64,000 bases of DNA from Paenibacillus azoreducens (GCF_021654775.1 NZ_AP025343.1:5485501-5549500); one strand, 5' to 3'; shown: positions 53,427-63,103, numbered from the stretch's first letter. Translations and numbers: made by a program. Notes: a model not told the origin generated them from the sequence alone.

Positions 53427-53468
53427 CTAAAGACTCCTCCTTATTACATGGCTAAAGCATAGGGGATA

Positions 53469-53782
53469 TAGGGGCCCCGCAAAGTAATCGGAATAAGCTT
53501 CGAAGGCCACACATCCCTCAGTACTTTTGCTTCGCAAAAGCGCCCCTCTGTGAGAGGCGTCGGACTTCTTTCCGATACTCTCAGTACTTTTGCTTCGCAA
53601 AAGCGCCCCTCTGTGAGAGGCGTCGGACTTCTTTCCGATACTCTCAGTACTTTTGCTTCGCAAAAGCGCCCCTCTGTGAGAGGCGTCAGACTTCTTTCCG
53701 ATACTCTCAGTACTTTTGCTTCGCAAAAGCGCCCCTCTGTGAGAGGCGTCGGACTTCTTTCCGATACTCTTTGCGGGGTTAT
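53469..53782 (-). repeat. Family C element with four 63-bp modules
   Basis: Terminal repeats CCCCGCAAAG (53475-53484) and CTTTGCGGGG (near 53768-53777) enclose four nearly identical 63-bp modules starting at 53520, 53583, 53646 and 53709. The total of about 314 bp equals the 64-bp core plus four modules. Each module contains CTTTTGCTTCGCAAAAG and CCTCTGTGAGAGG hairpins. Because 63 is divisible by three, both strands show long repetitive frames (21-residue repeats), which I regard as artefacts. It lies in the upstream region of the M23 gene. Confidence 0.9.
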
Positions 53783-53953
53783 TTTTAGTATAACTAGCTA
53801 CTCTTATATCCAGCGTAATAGAACCTGAACGCTCACTTAAGTTTTTAACGAAAAGACCGCAAAAAATTAAGATACAGTTAAGAAAGCAAGGCGTCAGTGA
53901 AAAAATGGATTGTGGTATGATAGAAGATACGTAAATGTTCGGACAGGGAGAAG

Positions 53954-54709
53954 ATGACCATGTATGATGCAGCTATTCTGCTTGTCGATGATGAACAAAC
54001 CATTGTCGAAATTTTGCAGACAGTACTCTATAAGGAAGGTTTCACGCACATCGATACCGCTCAATCCGGGGAAGAAGCTATTTCTCGCTGTCAAACGAAG
54101 AAATATGATTTAATCGTGCTCGACGTTATGCTGCCCGGACGCAGCGGCATCGAAATTTGCCCCTTCCTGCGCCAGACGACAGACGCGCCTATTCTGTTCT
54201 TAACCGCACGCTCCTCGGATTTTGATAAACTAAGCGGATTTGCGGTCGGGGGCGATGATTACATTACTAAACCCTTTAATCCGCTTGAGGTTGTCGCCCG
54301 CGCCAGATCGCAATTGCGGCGTTATGTCTCCAAATTGCCTCAGCAACCTTCGGAAGTCGTGGGCGAATCACGGGATTTCTCCAATCAAATCTATGATTAT
54401 GGCAGATTTATTGTGAATGAATGCGCCGGAGAGCTTATTGTGAGGGGGAAGACCATCGCTTGCCCTGCCCTGGTCTTTCAATTATTGCTCTTCCTTTGCA
54501 AACATCCTAATCAGATATTTACTAAAAGGGAGCTGTATGAAAAAGTATGGGGAGAAGAAGCATTAAGCGATGACAATACCGTGATGGTTCATATCCATCG
54601 GCTAAGGGAAAGAATCGAACAAGATCCATCGGATCCCCGTTTTATCGTCAATGTGAGAGGGATAGGCTATAAGCTTGTACTGCCGGTTGCAAAGGAAAAT
54701 GAATCCTGA
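53954..54709 (+). CDS. OmpR-family response regulator
   Basis: A 251-residue regulator. The receiver domain has VDDE, the phospho-accepting Asp in LIVLDVMLPGRSG and Lys in ITKPFNPLEV. The C-terminal winged helix has TKRELYEKVWGEEALSDDNT, then VMVHIHRLRERI. It is followed immediately by its sensor kinase gene. GGGAGAAG precedes the start. The pair is divergent from an M23 peptidase lipoprotein. Confidence 0.93.
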   Translation: MTMYDAAILLVDDEQTIVEILQTVLYKEGFTHIDTAQSGEEAISRCQTKKYDLIVLDVMLPGRSGIEICPFLRQTTDAPILFLTARSSDFDKLSGFAVGGDDYITKPFNPLEVVARARSQLRRYVSKLPQQPSEVVGESRDFSNQIYDYGRFIVNECAGELIVRGKTIACPALVFQLLLFLCKHPNQIFTKRELYEKVWGEEALSDDNTVMVHIHRLRERIEQDPSDPRFIVNVRGIGYKLVLPVAKENES

Positions 54710-54710
54710 T

Positions 54711-56492
54711 ATGAAGATCAAGCATCGGCTGACACTGCGCTTTATTTTCCAATTAGTGATATCCGGTATCATCGTCCTTCTGATTGCAGCGGCTTGCACA
54801 TGGTGGATTCTTCAACGGTTGACGGATATGAGCATTACGCGGGATTTCGCTTCCGCCGGATTGGAGCGTCTGGTCGAGTCCTCTAAATTAGACAAGGACG
54901 GCATTCGTTTTGATCCTCATTTGCTGGAACAGGTCAAGTTAAATAAAGGATGGCTGCAAACTCTGGATGAACATGGCCGTGTAGACCTCTCCTATAACAC
55001 GCCGAAAGATGTGCCTCTTCATTATGCGCCTGGAGAGCTGATAGACTATTGGAATAAGACCAAGCCATTCCCCTATGACATCTATCTTTGGATACAGGAA
55101 AAGAACGGGAAATTATTCACGATTATCTATGGCATTAAAAATGAGATGGGGCAATTGCTTGAAGAAATCAACCAATACCATGCGTTATCCCCGGCTGGGC
55201 AGTTGGAGCTTCCTTCCGCTTTACGAGAGCGGTTGAAGAAGCTGGATGGGTATGTCCAAGTGTTGGATGCCTCCGGAGTCGAAATAGCTTCGTACAATAG
55301 ACCGGATTCCATACCGGCGCAGTACAGCGTTCAAGAGCTTGTGCTCCGTTCAACATACGGCAGCCGTTTCGGGTTCAAGATCGCTTCCGTCTATCATGAT
55401 GAATCGAAGTACACGTGGGTAATCGGTCTTCCAATCGGCCATAGCAGTGCCGCAGGAGAGCAGCCTCTTGTTCCTGAGGAAATACGCATTATCCTCATCG
55501 GCATTGCGTTCTTAATCGGCGCCATGATTGTTATATTTCTTCTGATTTCTGTGTGGAATGCTCATCGATTCGGTTCTCCGATGCTCCATATGCTTGCGTG
55601 GATCGAATCGATCGGCCAAGGAAAGTATACTGAACCCCTGGACCGAACCGGTCAACCTCGCAGTCGGCACCGCTCAGGGAAATGGCGCAGGCGATACGCT
55701 GTTTTTGCGGACGTCATGCAATCGCTGCATAAGCTCTCCGCCATACTGAAGCGGGATCAAGATTTACAGCGGCAGACCAATAAACTTCGCGATGAGTGGA
55801 TTGCCGGCATCACACATGATTTAAAAACGCCCCTCTCTTCCATCAAAGGGTTCGCCCATATGCTTGCAGCTGAGAACTATGAGTGGTCTACGGCGGAAAT
55901 TCGAAAGTTCTCCGTTACCATGCTGGACAAGTCTAATCATATGGATACGCTGATCAATGATCTGGAGTTGTCGTATCGGGTGAATGCACGTATTCAACCG
56001 CCGGATATGGAGGAAATCGAATTAAATGCGTGGATGGAGGACATATTGCTGCGCGGAGCCGTTCACCCTTCCTGGGATGCGGGTCGGATCATCTTTAAGC
56101 CAGCCAAGACGGAGATATACGTCAAGCTATATCCGCCTTGGATGAAGCGGGCGGTTCATAATATTTCAGCGAATGCCTTGCTGCATAATCCTCCGGATAC
56201 AATCCTCACCGTCACGATCTTACACGACACCGATGCGGGAGAGGTAAAGATCGTCTTAGAGGATAATGGCACAGGCATGGATGATGTGACGGCAAACCGG
56301 CTTTTTGAACGCTATTACCGCGGGACAGACACGTCATCGTCAACGGAAGGCTCGGGGCTGGGGATGGCAATCGCCAAAGGACTGGTCGAAGCCATGGGCG
56401 GCTGGATCGCCGTGGAAACATCGCTTGGCAGTGGCACAACGATTACATTGATATTTCCAACTTCGTCTTCAAGACTCATTCAGTGGACATAA
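54711..56492 (+). CDS. Sensor histidine kinase paired with the OmpR-type regulator
   Basis: A membrane kinase of about 593 residues: TM1 (FIFQLVISGIIVLLIAAACT), a large extracytoplasmic region, TM2 (IILIGIAFLIGAMIVIFLLI), a HAMP-like linker, HisKA with phospho-His in GITHDLKTPLSSIKG, and an HATPase with NISANALLHN, DNGTGMDD and GSGLGMAIAKGL. ATG at 54711 is two bases past the regulator stop. An ATG at 54699, inside the regulator gene, is also possible, and neither has ideal spacing to AAAGGA. The signal is probably cell-envelope related given the neighbouring peptidase, but this is inference. Confidence 0.9.
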   Translation: MKIKHRLTLRFIFQLVISGIIVLLIAAACTWWILQRLTDMSITRDFASAGLERLVESSKLDKDGIRFDPHLLEQVKLNKGWLQTLDEHGRVDLSYNTPKDVPLHYAPGELIDYWNKTKPFPYDIYLWIQEKNGKLFTIIYGIKNEMGQLLEEINQYHALSPAGQLELPSALRERLKKLDGYVQVLDASGVEIASYNRPDSIPAQYSVQELVLRSTYGSRFGFKIASVYHDESKYTWVIGLPIGHSSAAGEQPLVPEEIRIILIGIAFLIGAMIVIFLLISVWNAHRFGSPMLHMLAWIESIGQGKYTEPLDRTGQPRSRHRSGKWRRRYAVFADVMQSLHKLSAILKRDQDLQRQTNKLRDEWIAGITHDLKTPLSSIKGFAHMLAAENYEWSTAEIRKFSVTMLDKSNHMDTLINDLELSYRVNARIQPPDMEEIELNAWMEDILLRGAVHPSWDAGRIIFKPAKTEIYVKLYPPWMKRAVHNISANALLHNPPDTILTVTILHDTDAGEVKIVLEDNGTGMDDVTANRLFERYYRGTDTSSSTEGSGLGMAIAKGLVEAMGGWIAVETSLGSGTTITLIFPTSSSRLIQWT

Positions 56493-56566
56493 AGGAGTTA
56501 CCTAAAGGCATTTTAAAAACTACTGCTATGGAACAATCTAAGCTTACAAAATCCAATATTTCACCT

Positions 56567-56616
56567 AAAAAAGAGCGGGCTTCGCGGTTAATTTCCACGA
56601 AAGTTCGCTCTTTTGC
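56567..56616. terminator. Terminator after the two-component system
   Basis: AAAAAAGAGCG pairs with CGCTCTTTT, with inner pairing of CTTCG and CGAAAG; A/T flanks on both sides suit the convergent MarR gene as well. Confidence 0.7.
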
Positions 56617-56665
56617 TGCCCAGCTGCCCAATTCAACAAATCGTAGGCAAGCGAACCTCGTTCGC

Positions 56666-57142
56666 TTATACCTTCCAGTTCTCTTCTTCCATTTGTTTGG
56701 TCCATTCGGATATAAATCTCAGTATGACGCCTAATTCATCCCCCGAAAATGAACTTAGCAGCTGGCTGTAACGCTCCTGCGCTTTTAGATGAAGCTCATC
56801 ATGGATATGCGCTAGCCGTTCGCCCGCCTCTGTCAAGCTGTAATATACCGCCTTCTGGTCATCTTCCTTTTTCGCCGAATCGATCATGCCTTTCTTCAGC
56901 AAAAGTCCCACGGCTTTGGTTATTGCCGGTTTGGACAACCCCAGCTCCTTGGAAAGAAAAGCATTATTGGATACCGACGGATATCGGCGTATAAGCGATA
57001 CGATATGCAGTTGCGTTAACGTCCAGCTCCCTTCTTGGCAGATCGTCCATGAGGCGCGATCCTTGCTCCTTTTGTCCCGCTGCAAAATAAACAGCTCGAT
57101 CGCTTTCAGCACCTCTTCTTTTTGCGTCACTTCAACAGCCAT
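56666..57142 (-). CDS. MarR family transcriptional regulator
   Basis: A 158-residue winged-helix regulator: LTQLHIVSLIRRYPSVSNNA, the recognition helix region SKELGLSKPAITKAVGLLLK and the wing DDQKAVYYSLTEAGERL. ATG at 57142 follows GAGGGG; the frame extends to 57160 without further support. A TTAACCAGTTAA palindrome at 57168-57179 overlaps its promoter region and suggests autorepression. No obvious target gene is adjacent. Confidence 0.87.
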   Translation of the reverse strand: MAVEVTQKEEVLKAIELFILQRDKRSKDRASWTICQEGSWTLTQLHIVSLIRRYPSVSNNAFLSKELGLSKPAITKAVGLLLKKGMIDSAKKEDDQKAVYYSLTEAGERLAHIHDELHLKAQERYSQLLSSFSGDELGVILRFISEWTKQMEEENWKV

Positions 57143-57167
57143 GGAGACCCCTCGTTTCACGTTATCG

Positions 57168-57179
57168 TTAACCAGTTAA
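57168..57179. promoter_or_regulatory. Putative MarR operator
   Basis: Perfect palindrome TTAACCAGTTAA, 26 bp upstream of the MarR start codon. Confidence 0.5.
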
Positions 57180-57321
57180 TTACGTTACCAACATCTTAAT
57201 GAACGGCTCCGGGAATGTCAACAAACGCCAAAAAGAAAAAACGACATTTCTGCCGTTTTATCTAAAAGTTTGCACATTTATAATTGCCTTCAATCGCTCT
57301 TTTGGCAATGTCGAAGGTCAT

Positions 57322-58197
57322 TTAGCCTTTCACGGCGCCTTCGGTCAAGCCTTGCTCAATGAATTTGGAAATAAACAAATAGATCAGCAGAATCGGCAGA
57401 ACCGTGAGCGTAACCGCCGTTGCCATCAATCCAAAGTCGGTTCCGTATTGCGAACTGATTTCGCTAAGCAGCGCCACGATTGGGCGAACGCTTTCTTTAC
57501 TAACGAAAATAAGCGCGGAGAACAGGTCGTTATACGACCACAGGAAAACGAAAATCGTTACCGATGCAAACACCGGTCTGGATACCGGCATAAAGATCTT
57601 CATAAACATCTGCCACCGGTTACACCCGTCGATAAATGCCGCTTCTTCCAATTCCTTGGCGATCGTTGACATATAGCCGGCGATAACCAGAATGGCAAAA
57701 GTCAGGTTGCCTGCGGTTTGCGGCAAAATGAGTCCCCAGTACGTATTGACCAGGCTTGTCTTGATGAGAAGCTCATAGACCGGAACTACCGTAGCAAATG
57801 CGGGCACAAGCAGCGTCGCATATAAAATGGAGTAAATGACTCTTTTGCCCCGAAAATTAAATCTGGATAATACATACGCGGCCAAACCGCCGAACAGCAG
57901 TACGAAAATAACCGTACTCCCCGACATAATGATACTGTTCAAATAACTTTTCCCGATGTTGATCCGGTCAAATGCCGTTGTATAGTTGGTCAGCACCGGA
58001 TCCCAAGCCAATGAAAAGGACTTGTTCATGACATCCCGGGATTCTTTGAACGAGTTGTTAAAGATCCAGAACAATGGATAGATCGTTGTTAAAGACCAAG
58101 CGGTCAAGACAATATACATGAAGGCCGTGCCCAAACTGAAACGTTTTTTGGTTTTCGAATATCGGATTTGTTGTCCGTTGCTTATAGCTGGCTGCAT
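57322..58197 (-). CDS. MalG-type carbohydrate ABC transporter permease
   Basis: A 291-residue permease with six helices. The EAA loop is KELEEAAFIDGCNRWQMFMK followed by IFMPVSRPVF, and the C-terminus is KFIEQGLTEGAVKG, as in MalG/AraQ-type proteins. It is third in the operon binding protein, permease, permease and begins 24 bp after the previous gene. No ATPase gene is present, so a shared MsmX-type ATPase is expected. Confidence 0.93.
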   Translation of the reverse strand: MQPAISNGQQIRYSKTKKRFSLGTAFMYIVLTAWSLTTIYPLFWIFNNSFKESRDVMNKSFSLAWDPVLTNYTTAFDRINIGKSYLNSIIMSGSTVIFVLLFGGLAAYVLSRFNFRGKRVIYSILYATLLVPAFATVVPVYELLIKTSLVNTYWGLILPQTAGNLTFAILVIAGYMSTIAKELEEAAFIDGCNRWQMFMKIFMPVSRPVFASVTIFVFLWSYNDLFSALIFVSKESVRPIVALLSEISSQYGTDFGLMATAVTLTVLPILLIYLFISKFIEQGLTEGAVKG

Positions 58198-58221
58198 AAC
58201 AATTACACCCCTAATAACAGC

Positions 58222-59079
58222 TTAGTATGTGATTTCGTCGCTTTTTAACAAACGATTGGCAAGCAAAGCGATAACTACCCCAAGAACGACCATATAGATC
58301 GCAACCGTCGAGCCGTAACCGAAGTTCTGGTCAACCATCGCCTTTTTGTACATATAGGTTCCCAGCACTTCCGTGCCGTTTTGAGCTCTGGAAATGACCC
58401 ACACGAAGTCGAATACCTTCAGGGTACCGGTGATGGCAAGAGTAATGACAACCTTGATATCGCTCATGATCAATGGAATCGTAAGCTTCACCATTTTCTT
58501 GAACCCGGTAATCCCTTCAATTTTGGCCGCATCATAATAATCCTCAGGGATTTTGGACATCGCCGTTACAAACAACACGAAGTAAAAACCGACATAATGC
58601 CATACAGTTGGGACCGCGATGGCTTTAAGCGCATTGCTTTCGCTAAGCCATAACACTTTCTCAAAACCTAAACTGGTCAGGAGATTATTCAGTAAACCGA
58701 AATTATAGTTGTAGAACAAAACGAACAATAACGAGATCGCTGTACCGGAAATGACGACAGGGAAAAAGAAAACGGATCGGAAAAAGCCCTTCAATTTCGT
58801 AATGTTGTCTACCATAACCGCCAGCACCAGTGCGATGCCCACCTGGAAAACAATCACATACAGCATAATTTCCAAGGTATGGAGGGTTGCCTGCCCGAGC
58901 ATCTTATCCGAAAATAACCGCTCATAGTTATCCCAACCGATAAATTTCTTATCAAAAAAACCCTTCGTCCGGTAAAAGCTGAAATACAAGCTTTTGAAAA
59001 ACGGATAGTATAAGAAGATCGTTAAAAATGCAGCACTCGGAAACAAAAACATCCAGATATACTTTCGATCGCCCTTCAT
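58222..59079 (-). CDS. MalF-type carbohydrate ABC transporter permease
   Basis: A 285-residue permease with six helices: N-terminal MFLFPSAAFLTIFLYYPFFK and the EAA loop EDYYDAAKIEGITGFKKMVK. I place the start at ATG 59079 (MKGDRKYIWMFLFP); the frame extends to 59130 with no better site. It pairs with the MalG-type permease downstream. Confidence 0.92.
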   Translation of the reverse strand: MKGDRKYIWMFLFPSAAFLTIFLYYPFFKSLYFSFYRTKGFFDKKFIGWDNYERLFSDKMLGQATLHTLEIMLYVIVFQVGIALVLAVMVDNITKLKGFFRSVFFFPVVISGTAISLLFVLFYNYNFGLLNNLLTSLGFEKVLWLSESNALKAIAVPTVWHYVGFYFVLFVTAMSKIPEDYYDAAKIEGITGFKKMVKLTIPLIMSDIKVVITLAITGTLKVFDFVWVISRAQNGTEVLGTYMYKKAMVDQNFGYGSTVAIYMVVLGVVIALLANRLLKSDEITY

Positions 59080-59241
59080 ATTTATCACCACTTGAGTTTT
59101 ATTTTCTCTAGCAACCAGTATGGAAATCATCCATCCAAAGGTCTTGCTTGGTTAGCACTCTTAAAACATACGCCGCCTCAGCAGCGGGCGGCGTATGTGA
59201 ATTTCATTCAAATCATGTTATGCCCGGAATTTCGGCGGATG

Positions 59242-60582
59242 TTACTTTTTATTCGCATCCTCAATATCCTTGGCTTCTTTGAGTACGTCAGCCGGTGTTT
59301 TCTTGCCCGTTACGACAGCTTGAACACCTGCGCGCAGCGTCGAGAAGGTTTCCGGAGCTACCATTGTATCGATTGGGTTGTTCACGGAATCCGCGTTTGC
59401 AACCATTGCAAATCCTTCTGTAGCCGTTTGGGTTTTACCTTTGATTTCCACGCCGGCAGCAGCTGGAGTGCCGCCGTTGGCAAGCGCGATTTTTTCGATG
59501 ACGGCTGGGCTGGTCATATGCTTCAGGAGTGCGATTGCCGCATCTTTTTTGTCGGCATTGTCAAACGTCGATTTGGAAAGGTAGAAGCCTGATCCGAAAC
59601 CGCCGATAACGTCTTTGCCTGTGCCTACGCCGCCTGGCATTGCAGGGAACGGAATAACCGTCGTATTGTCGAGAACCGCTGGATCCTTCCAGTTGCCCAT
59701 TGCCCAGGAGCCTTCAAGAATCATGGCGGCTTTGCCTTCGCCGTAGTAGTTCGATGCCATGCCCAAGTCAATGGTTGCGGCATCTTTAGGGAATGCGCCA
59801 AGATCATACAATTCCTTCATCGCCGCATAACCCTTTTCCCAGTTCGGATCGATACCGTCCGCAAGACCACTGTTATGGCCTTTCGAGCCTGCAGCAGAAA
59901 GGATGAAGTGCTCGATCACGTAGTGGGATTGGTCAAATGGAGCCGCCAGCGGAATGATGCCTTTTTTGGACAAGGTCTGTACCGCTGTTTTCATTTTGTC
60001 CCAGTCAGTTGGAAGCTCGAGTTTATTGTCTTCGAAGATTTTTTTGTTGACAAACAATCCTTCATAGAAACCGGTCAGCGGCACTGCGTAGATATTGCCG
60101 TCTTTTTGTCTTACGTTTTCAAGCGCTGCCGGTGAAAATCCCGATTTCCATGTCGAATCACTATCCAGGATGTCATTTAGCGGAACCACTTTTCCCGCAT
60201 CTACAAAACCTTTGGCATCGGCGCCAACGAAGTAGAACAGCAAATCAGGTTCATTTCCCGATGTCATATCCGTATTGACTTTCGTTCTGAAACCGTCATC
60301 ATTTGCGGACATGGTATCGTTTTCAACTTTGATGTTAGGATTTTTGGACGTGAACTCGTCCAGCGCTGCTTGGAAGGCCTCGCGTGCGGTGTCTGTACCG
60401 CCAAATGTGGAGAACACGCGCAAGGATACGTCCTTTTTCGGAGCTTCCGATTCTTTCGGAGTTTCCGTTTCGGTTTTTGGCGTTTCCCCGGATGCGTTAT
60501 TGTTCTCGCTCTTGCCGCAGCCTGCCACAAACATCGTGAACACAAGCAGCATGCTCATTAGAATGAATGAAGACTTTTTCAC
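59242..60582 (-). CDS. MalE-type extracellular sugar-binding lipoprotein
   Basis: A 446-residue lipoprotein starting with GTG at 60582 after GGGGAGATG. The signal peptide (SFILMSMLLVFTMF) precedes lipobox VAGC and a Thr/Glu/Lys-rich linker. The fold is the family 1 binding protein of about 45 kDa (LRVFSTFGGTDTAREAFQAA, then GKAAMILEGSWAMGNW, which is a common family block). It is first in the operon with two permeases. The specific sugar is unknown. An ACATGA-N8-TCATGT dyad lies 63 bp upstream. Confidence 0.92.
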   Translation of the reverse strand: MKKSSFILMSMLLVFTMFVAGCGKSENNNASGETPKTETETPKESEAPKKDVSLRVFSTFGGTDTAREAFQAALDEFTSKNPNIKVENDTMSANDDGFRTKVNTDMTSGNEPDLLFYFVGADAKGFVDAGKVVPLNDILDSDSTWKSGFSPAALENVRQKDGNIYAVPLTGFYEGLFVNKKIFEDNKLELPTDWDKMKTAVQTLSKKGIIPLAAPFDQSHYVIEHFILSAAGSKGHNSGLADGIDPNWEKGYAAMKELYDLGAFPKDAATIDLGMASNYYGEGKAAMILEGSWAMGNWKDPAVLDNTTVIPFPAMPGGVGTGKDVIGGFGSGFYLSKSTFDNADKKDAAIALLKHMTSPAVIEKIALANGGTPAAAGVEIKGKTQTATEGFAMVANADSVNNPIDTMVAPETFSTLRAGVQAVVTGKKTPADVLKEAKDIEDANKK

Positions 60583-60644
60583 TTGTACATCTCCCCTTTA
60601 GGTATTTTGAATCATTGTTTTACTTCTGCTGCTATTCTTATCAT

Positions 60645-60664
60645 ACATGAGATATAATTCATGT
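60645..60664. promoter_or_regulatory. Dyad upstream of the sugar ABC operon
   Basis: ACATGAGATATAATTCATGT has 6-bp arms and covers an AT-rich core near the expected promoter. It may be an operator. Confidence 0.35.
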
Positions 60665-60969
60665 AAGGGGATACATTCCTCTAAATCACGGGGAAATATC
60701 CACAATATGGATTGTAAAATTACAATTTCAACCAAAAACAACGGTGGAATGTAAGGTTGGACGCGCAATTTCTTGCCAATCTTGGAAAAGAGAAACGTCT
60801 ATCGGCGTCGGCGTTTATCACAGAAAACAGACTGCTTATAGCAGAAGTTTCCCTTGCGATATAAGGATCGGGCTGCAGGATGGCGGTGAAATGGAATTTC
60901 GGGGACCGTAGACCACTTGGTATAACGTCATCATTTATCGTTCTTTATGGTGAACTAGCCCGGGCTATG

Positions 60970-61158
60970 GTCTAACGGACACCACGAACGCTAATCCGCC
61001 AAAAATAGCCGATTAGAAAATCTAACGGACACCACGGCGCTTAATTGCTACAAAATTCAGGTAAAAGTAAGCTTTTTCGCCAAATAGGTGCAACTGTGTC
61101 CGTTAGATTTCAAAATCGCCGGAATTGCCCTTCATAGCGGCCCCCATGTCCGTTAGAG
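60970..61158. repeat. Dyad repeat family B (TAACGGACACC), copy 2
   Basis: Direct half-units GTCTAACGGACACCACGAAC and ATCTAACGGACACCACGGCG (60970, 61020) face inverted half-units GCAACTGTGTCCGTTAGATT and GCCCCCATGTCCGTTAGAGG (ending about 61108 and 61158). Same plan as copy 1 at 42631. Confidence 0.75.
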
Positions 61159-61540
61159 GTTTGGTGCGGTCCATTTACTGCGCAGAAACATCCATTAGAG
61201 GTTTGGTGCGATCCATTCATGTACAGAAATGTACGTTAGAGGTTTGTTGTGACCCATTCATGCTCAGAAACATCCATTAGAGGTTTGTTGTGACCCATTC
61301 ATGCGCAGAAACATCCGTTAGAGGTTTGCTGCGACCCATTCATGCGCAGAAACGTCCATTAGAGGTTTGTTGTGACCCATTTATGCCCAGAAACATCCAT
61401 TAGAGGTTTGGTGCGACCCATTTATGCGCAGAAACATCCATTAGAGGTTTGGTGCGATCCATTTATGCGCAGAAACGTCTTTGTTAGAGGTTGGGTGCGA
61501 CCCATTTATGCTCAGAAACGTCTTTGTTAAAGGTTTGCTG
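61153..61540. repeat. Tandem array with a 41-bp unit, nine full copies plus a partial
   Basis: Units beginning TTAGAGGTTTGGTGCGACCC start at 61153, 61195, 61236, 61277, 61318, 61359, 61400, 61441, 61484 and 61527. The period is 41 bp in six steps, 42 in the first and 43 in the last two. The last unit is cut short. The first unit shares its CCGTTAGAGG start with the end of the adjoining family B element. No frame stays open through it and the units lack palindromic spacer/repeat order, so it is not CRISPR. Confidence 0.85.
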
Positions 61541-61705
61541 ATCAAAAATTCCGGCCGCCGGATACCTGCGGGATCGCAGAAATACCACGGTACCGTGAGT
61601 CAGTCCTTTTCCAAAAAACTCGCGTCTTTTCGATTTTTTCGAACCGCGGGCTGCGTTTAGCAGTAATGGTGACTATAAGTTTCTTAAGCCCCACTGAACT
61701 TATAG

Positions 61706-63103
61706 TCATAAGTTCCACAATCTAAAAAAGAACACAGCCACCATATGGTGTGCCGTGTTCTTTGCGTGCCATGTTCTTGATGTTCCGTGTTCTTTTTCCA
61801 TGCTTCCCGTGCGTGATGTACACCGAACTTTTGTTACGCGCGGACCTACTTTCGAAACAGATTGGTACCACTCATTCACTTCTTTCGTCACTTGATCGCC
61901 GCCATTGGCCTTCCAGCTGGCGACGAAATCGTCAAAAGCGCTAACAGGCAGTTTGCCGTAAATGATTTTATTGAAGGTTTCAAGCTCGGACTGGCGGAGC
62001 AGATTCCACTTCGAAATCATGGTTGGCGTAGCCGCGCCCGTAAAGTAATTTTGCTTGCGGACATCGATTTGCGACATGACGACTTTCGCTGCGTACCAGT
62101 TTTCCGGCTTGCGGAATTGAGCCAGCTGCTTTTCGTACGGCGTCTCCGGTTTCGCGCCATCAGCCAGCTTCACGAGAGATTTCATATACAGATCCGGTAT
62201 GCGCGCCGGACCGGTGATAAACGGGAATTTGTCAAAGAAGTCCTTGATTTTATCTTTGTCGCTTGTCGGCTGCCCGTCCACGATATCCCAGTCATAACCT
62301 TTGGCGAAGCCGTATTCGTACGGACTGCCGGCTGCAGGATTAGCCAAATTGTCAAGCAGGTAATTGTAATACAAAATAATCGCTTCCGGATGTTTGGCAT
62401 CCTTGTTGATCATGAAACTGCTGTTGACGCCGGAGTTTTGCCATTTCGTGCCGATCTTTCCATCCGGGCCGGCAGGAACCGGGTATGCTTTATATTTCGA
62501 TCCCGGTACGTTTTTGATCAGATCCGGAGCAGGCCAGTCCGGAACCCAGTTGGCGCCCGGCAGGACGCCGGCTTTGCCTTTGGTCCAAATTTCGGCCGAT
62601 TTGCCTTCATCCCACAGCGCGGCATCCGGGTGGATATAACCTTTTTCCATCCATTCCTGCAGCTTGGCTAAAGCCTGTTTGGCGCCCGGATTTACGGAGC
62701 CGTATTCCAAATTGCCGTTTTCATCTTTGTTCCACTGTTCTTCAACGGCGCCGTAAGCTCCGAACAGCCAATCAAGTCCGCCCATCCATGTATTGGTGTT
62801 GTTTTTCAGGGAAAGGGCAAGCGGATAAACATCTTTTGGAGCGAGTCCGTCCGGATTTTGATTTTTGAATTTATCCAGAATGTTTTCGAGATCGGCAATC
62901 GTTTTTGGCGCCTCGAGATGAAGCTTCTCCATCCAGTCCTCGCGCAGCCACAATACCGTATCGTCATTGTCCGTATATTCCATAATCGGCAGGTTCCACT
63001 TCTTGCCGTCCTTCGTAAACGGATACCACAATTCAGGATGCTGTGCCGCGTGGTCCTTCCAGATTTTATTCGCATATTTCTCGAACAGGTCGTCGATTGG
63101 CAT
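61706..63103 (-). pseudogene. Truncated extracellular solute-binding protein gene
   Basis: The frame encodes 465 residues clearly matching the middle and C-terminal parts of large Paenibacillus sugar-binding lipoproteins (FMPIDDLFEKYANKIWKDH, then TVLWLREDWMEKLHLEAPKT and PENWYAAKVVMSQIDVRKQN). The signal peptide, lipobox and first hundred or so residues are missing. Upstream in-frame codons are unrelated and reach a stop after about 18 codons. The end also looks damaged: after NEWYQSVSK it continues about 38 residues through a terminator-like hairpin at 61724-61761. It is unlikely to be exported or functional. Confidence 0.75.
61720..61763 (-). terminator. Terminator overlapping the end of the truncated gene
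   Basis: On the minus strand CAAAGAACACGGC and GCTGTGTTCTTT pair around CACACCATATGGTG, followed by a T-run. It overlaps the reading frame above, a sign that the original stop lay further upstream. Confidence 0.65.

Larger units (their letters stand above)
60665..61705. other. Long intergenic region built of repeats
   Basis: No gene is supported. It contains a family B dyad element (60970-61158) that runs directly into a 41-bp tandem array (61153-61540). The stretches before 60960 and between 61540 and 61700 show nothing recognisable. Confidence 0.6.

Noticed and set aside
53427..53828. Long frames on both strands encoding perfect 21-residue repeats
   Set aside because: They follow from a 63-bp tandem module whose length is divisible by three; no ribosome binding site or known family, and the DNA is explained by the family C repeat.
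55625..55710. Frameshift in the sensor kinase linker
   Set aside because: The Arg-rich stretch looked odd, but the frame stays open, the downstream HisKA is in frame, and I recall similar basic linkers in related kinases.
61153..61540. Possible CRISPR array
   Set aside because: The whole 41-bp unit is repeated with scattered changes. There are no constant repeats alternating with unique spacers, and no cas genes are nearby.
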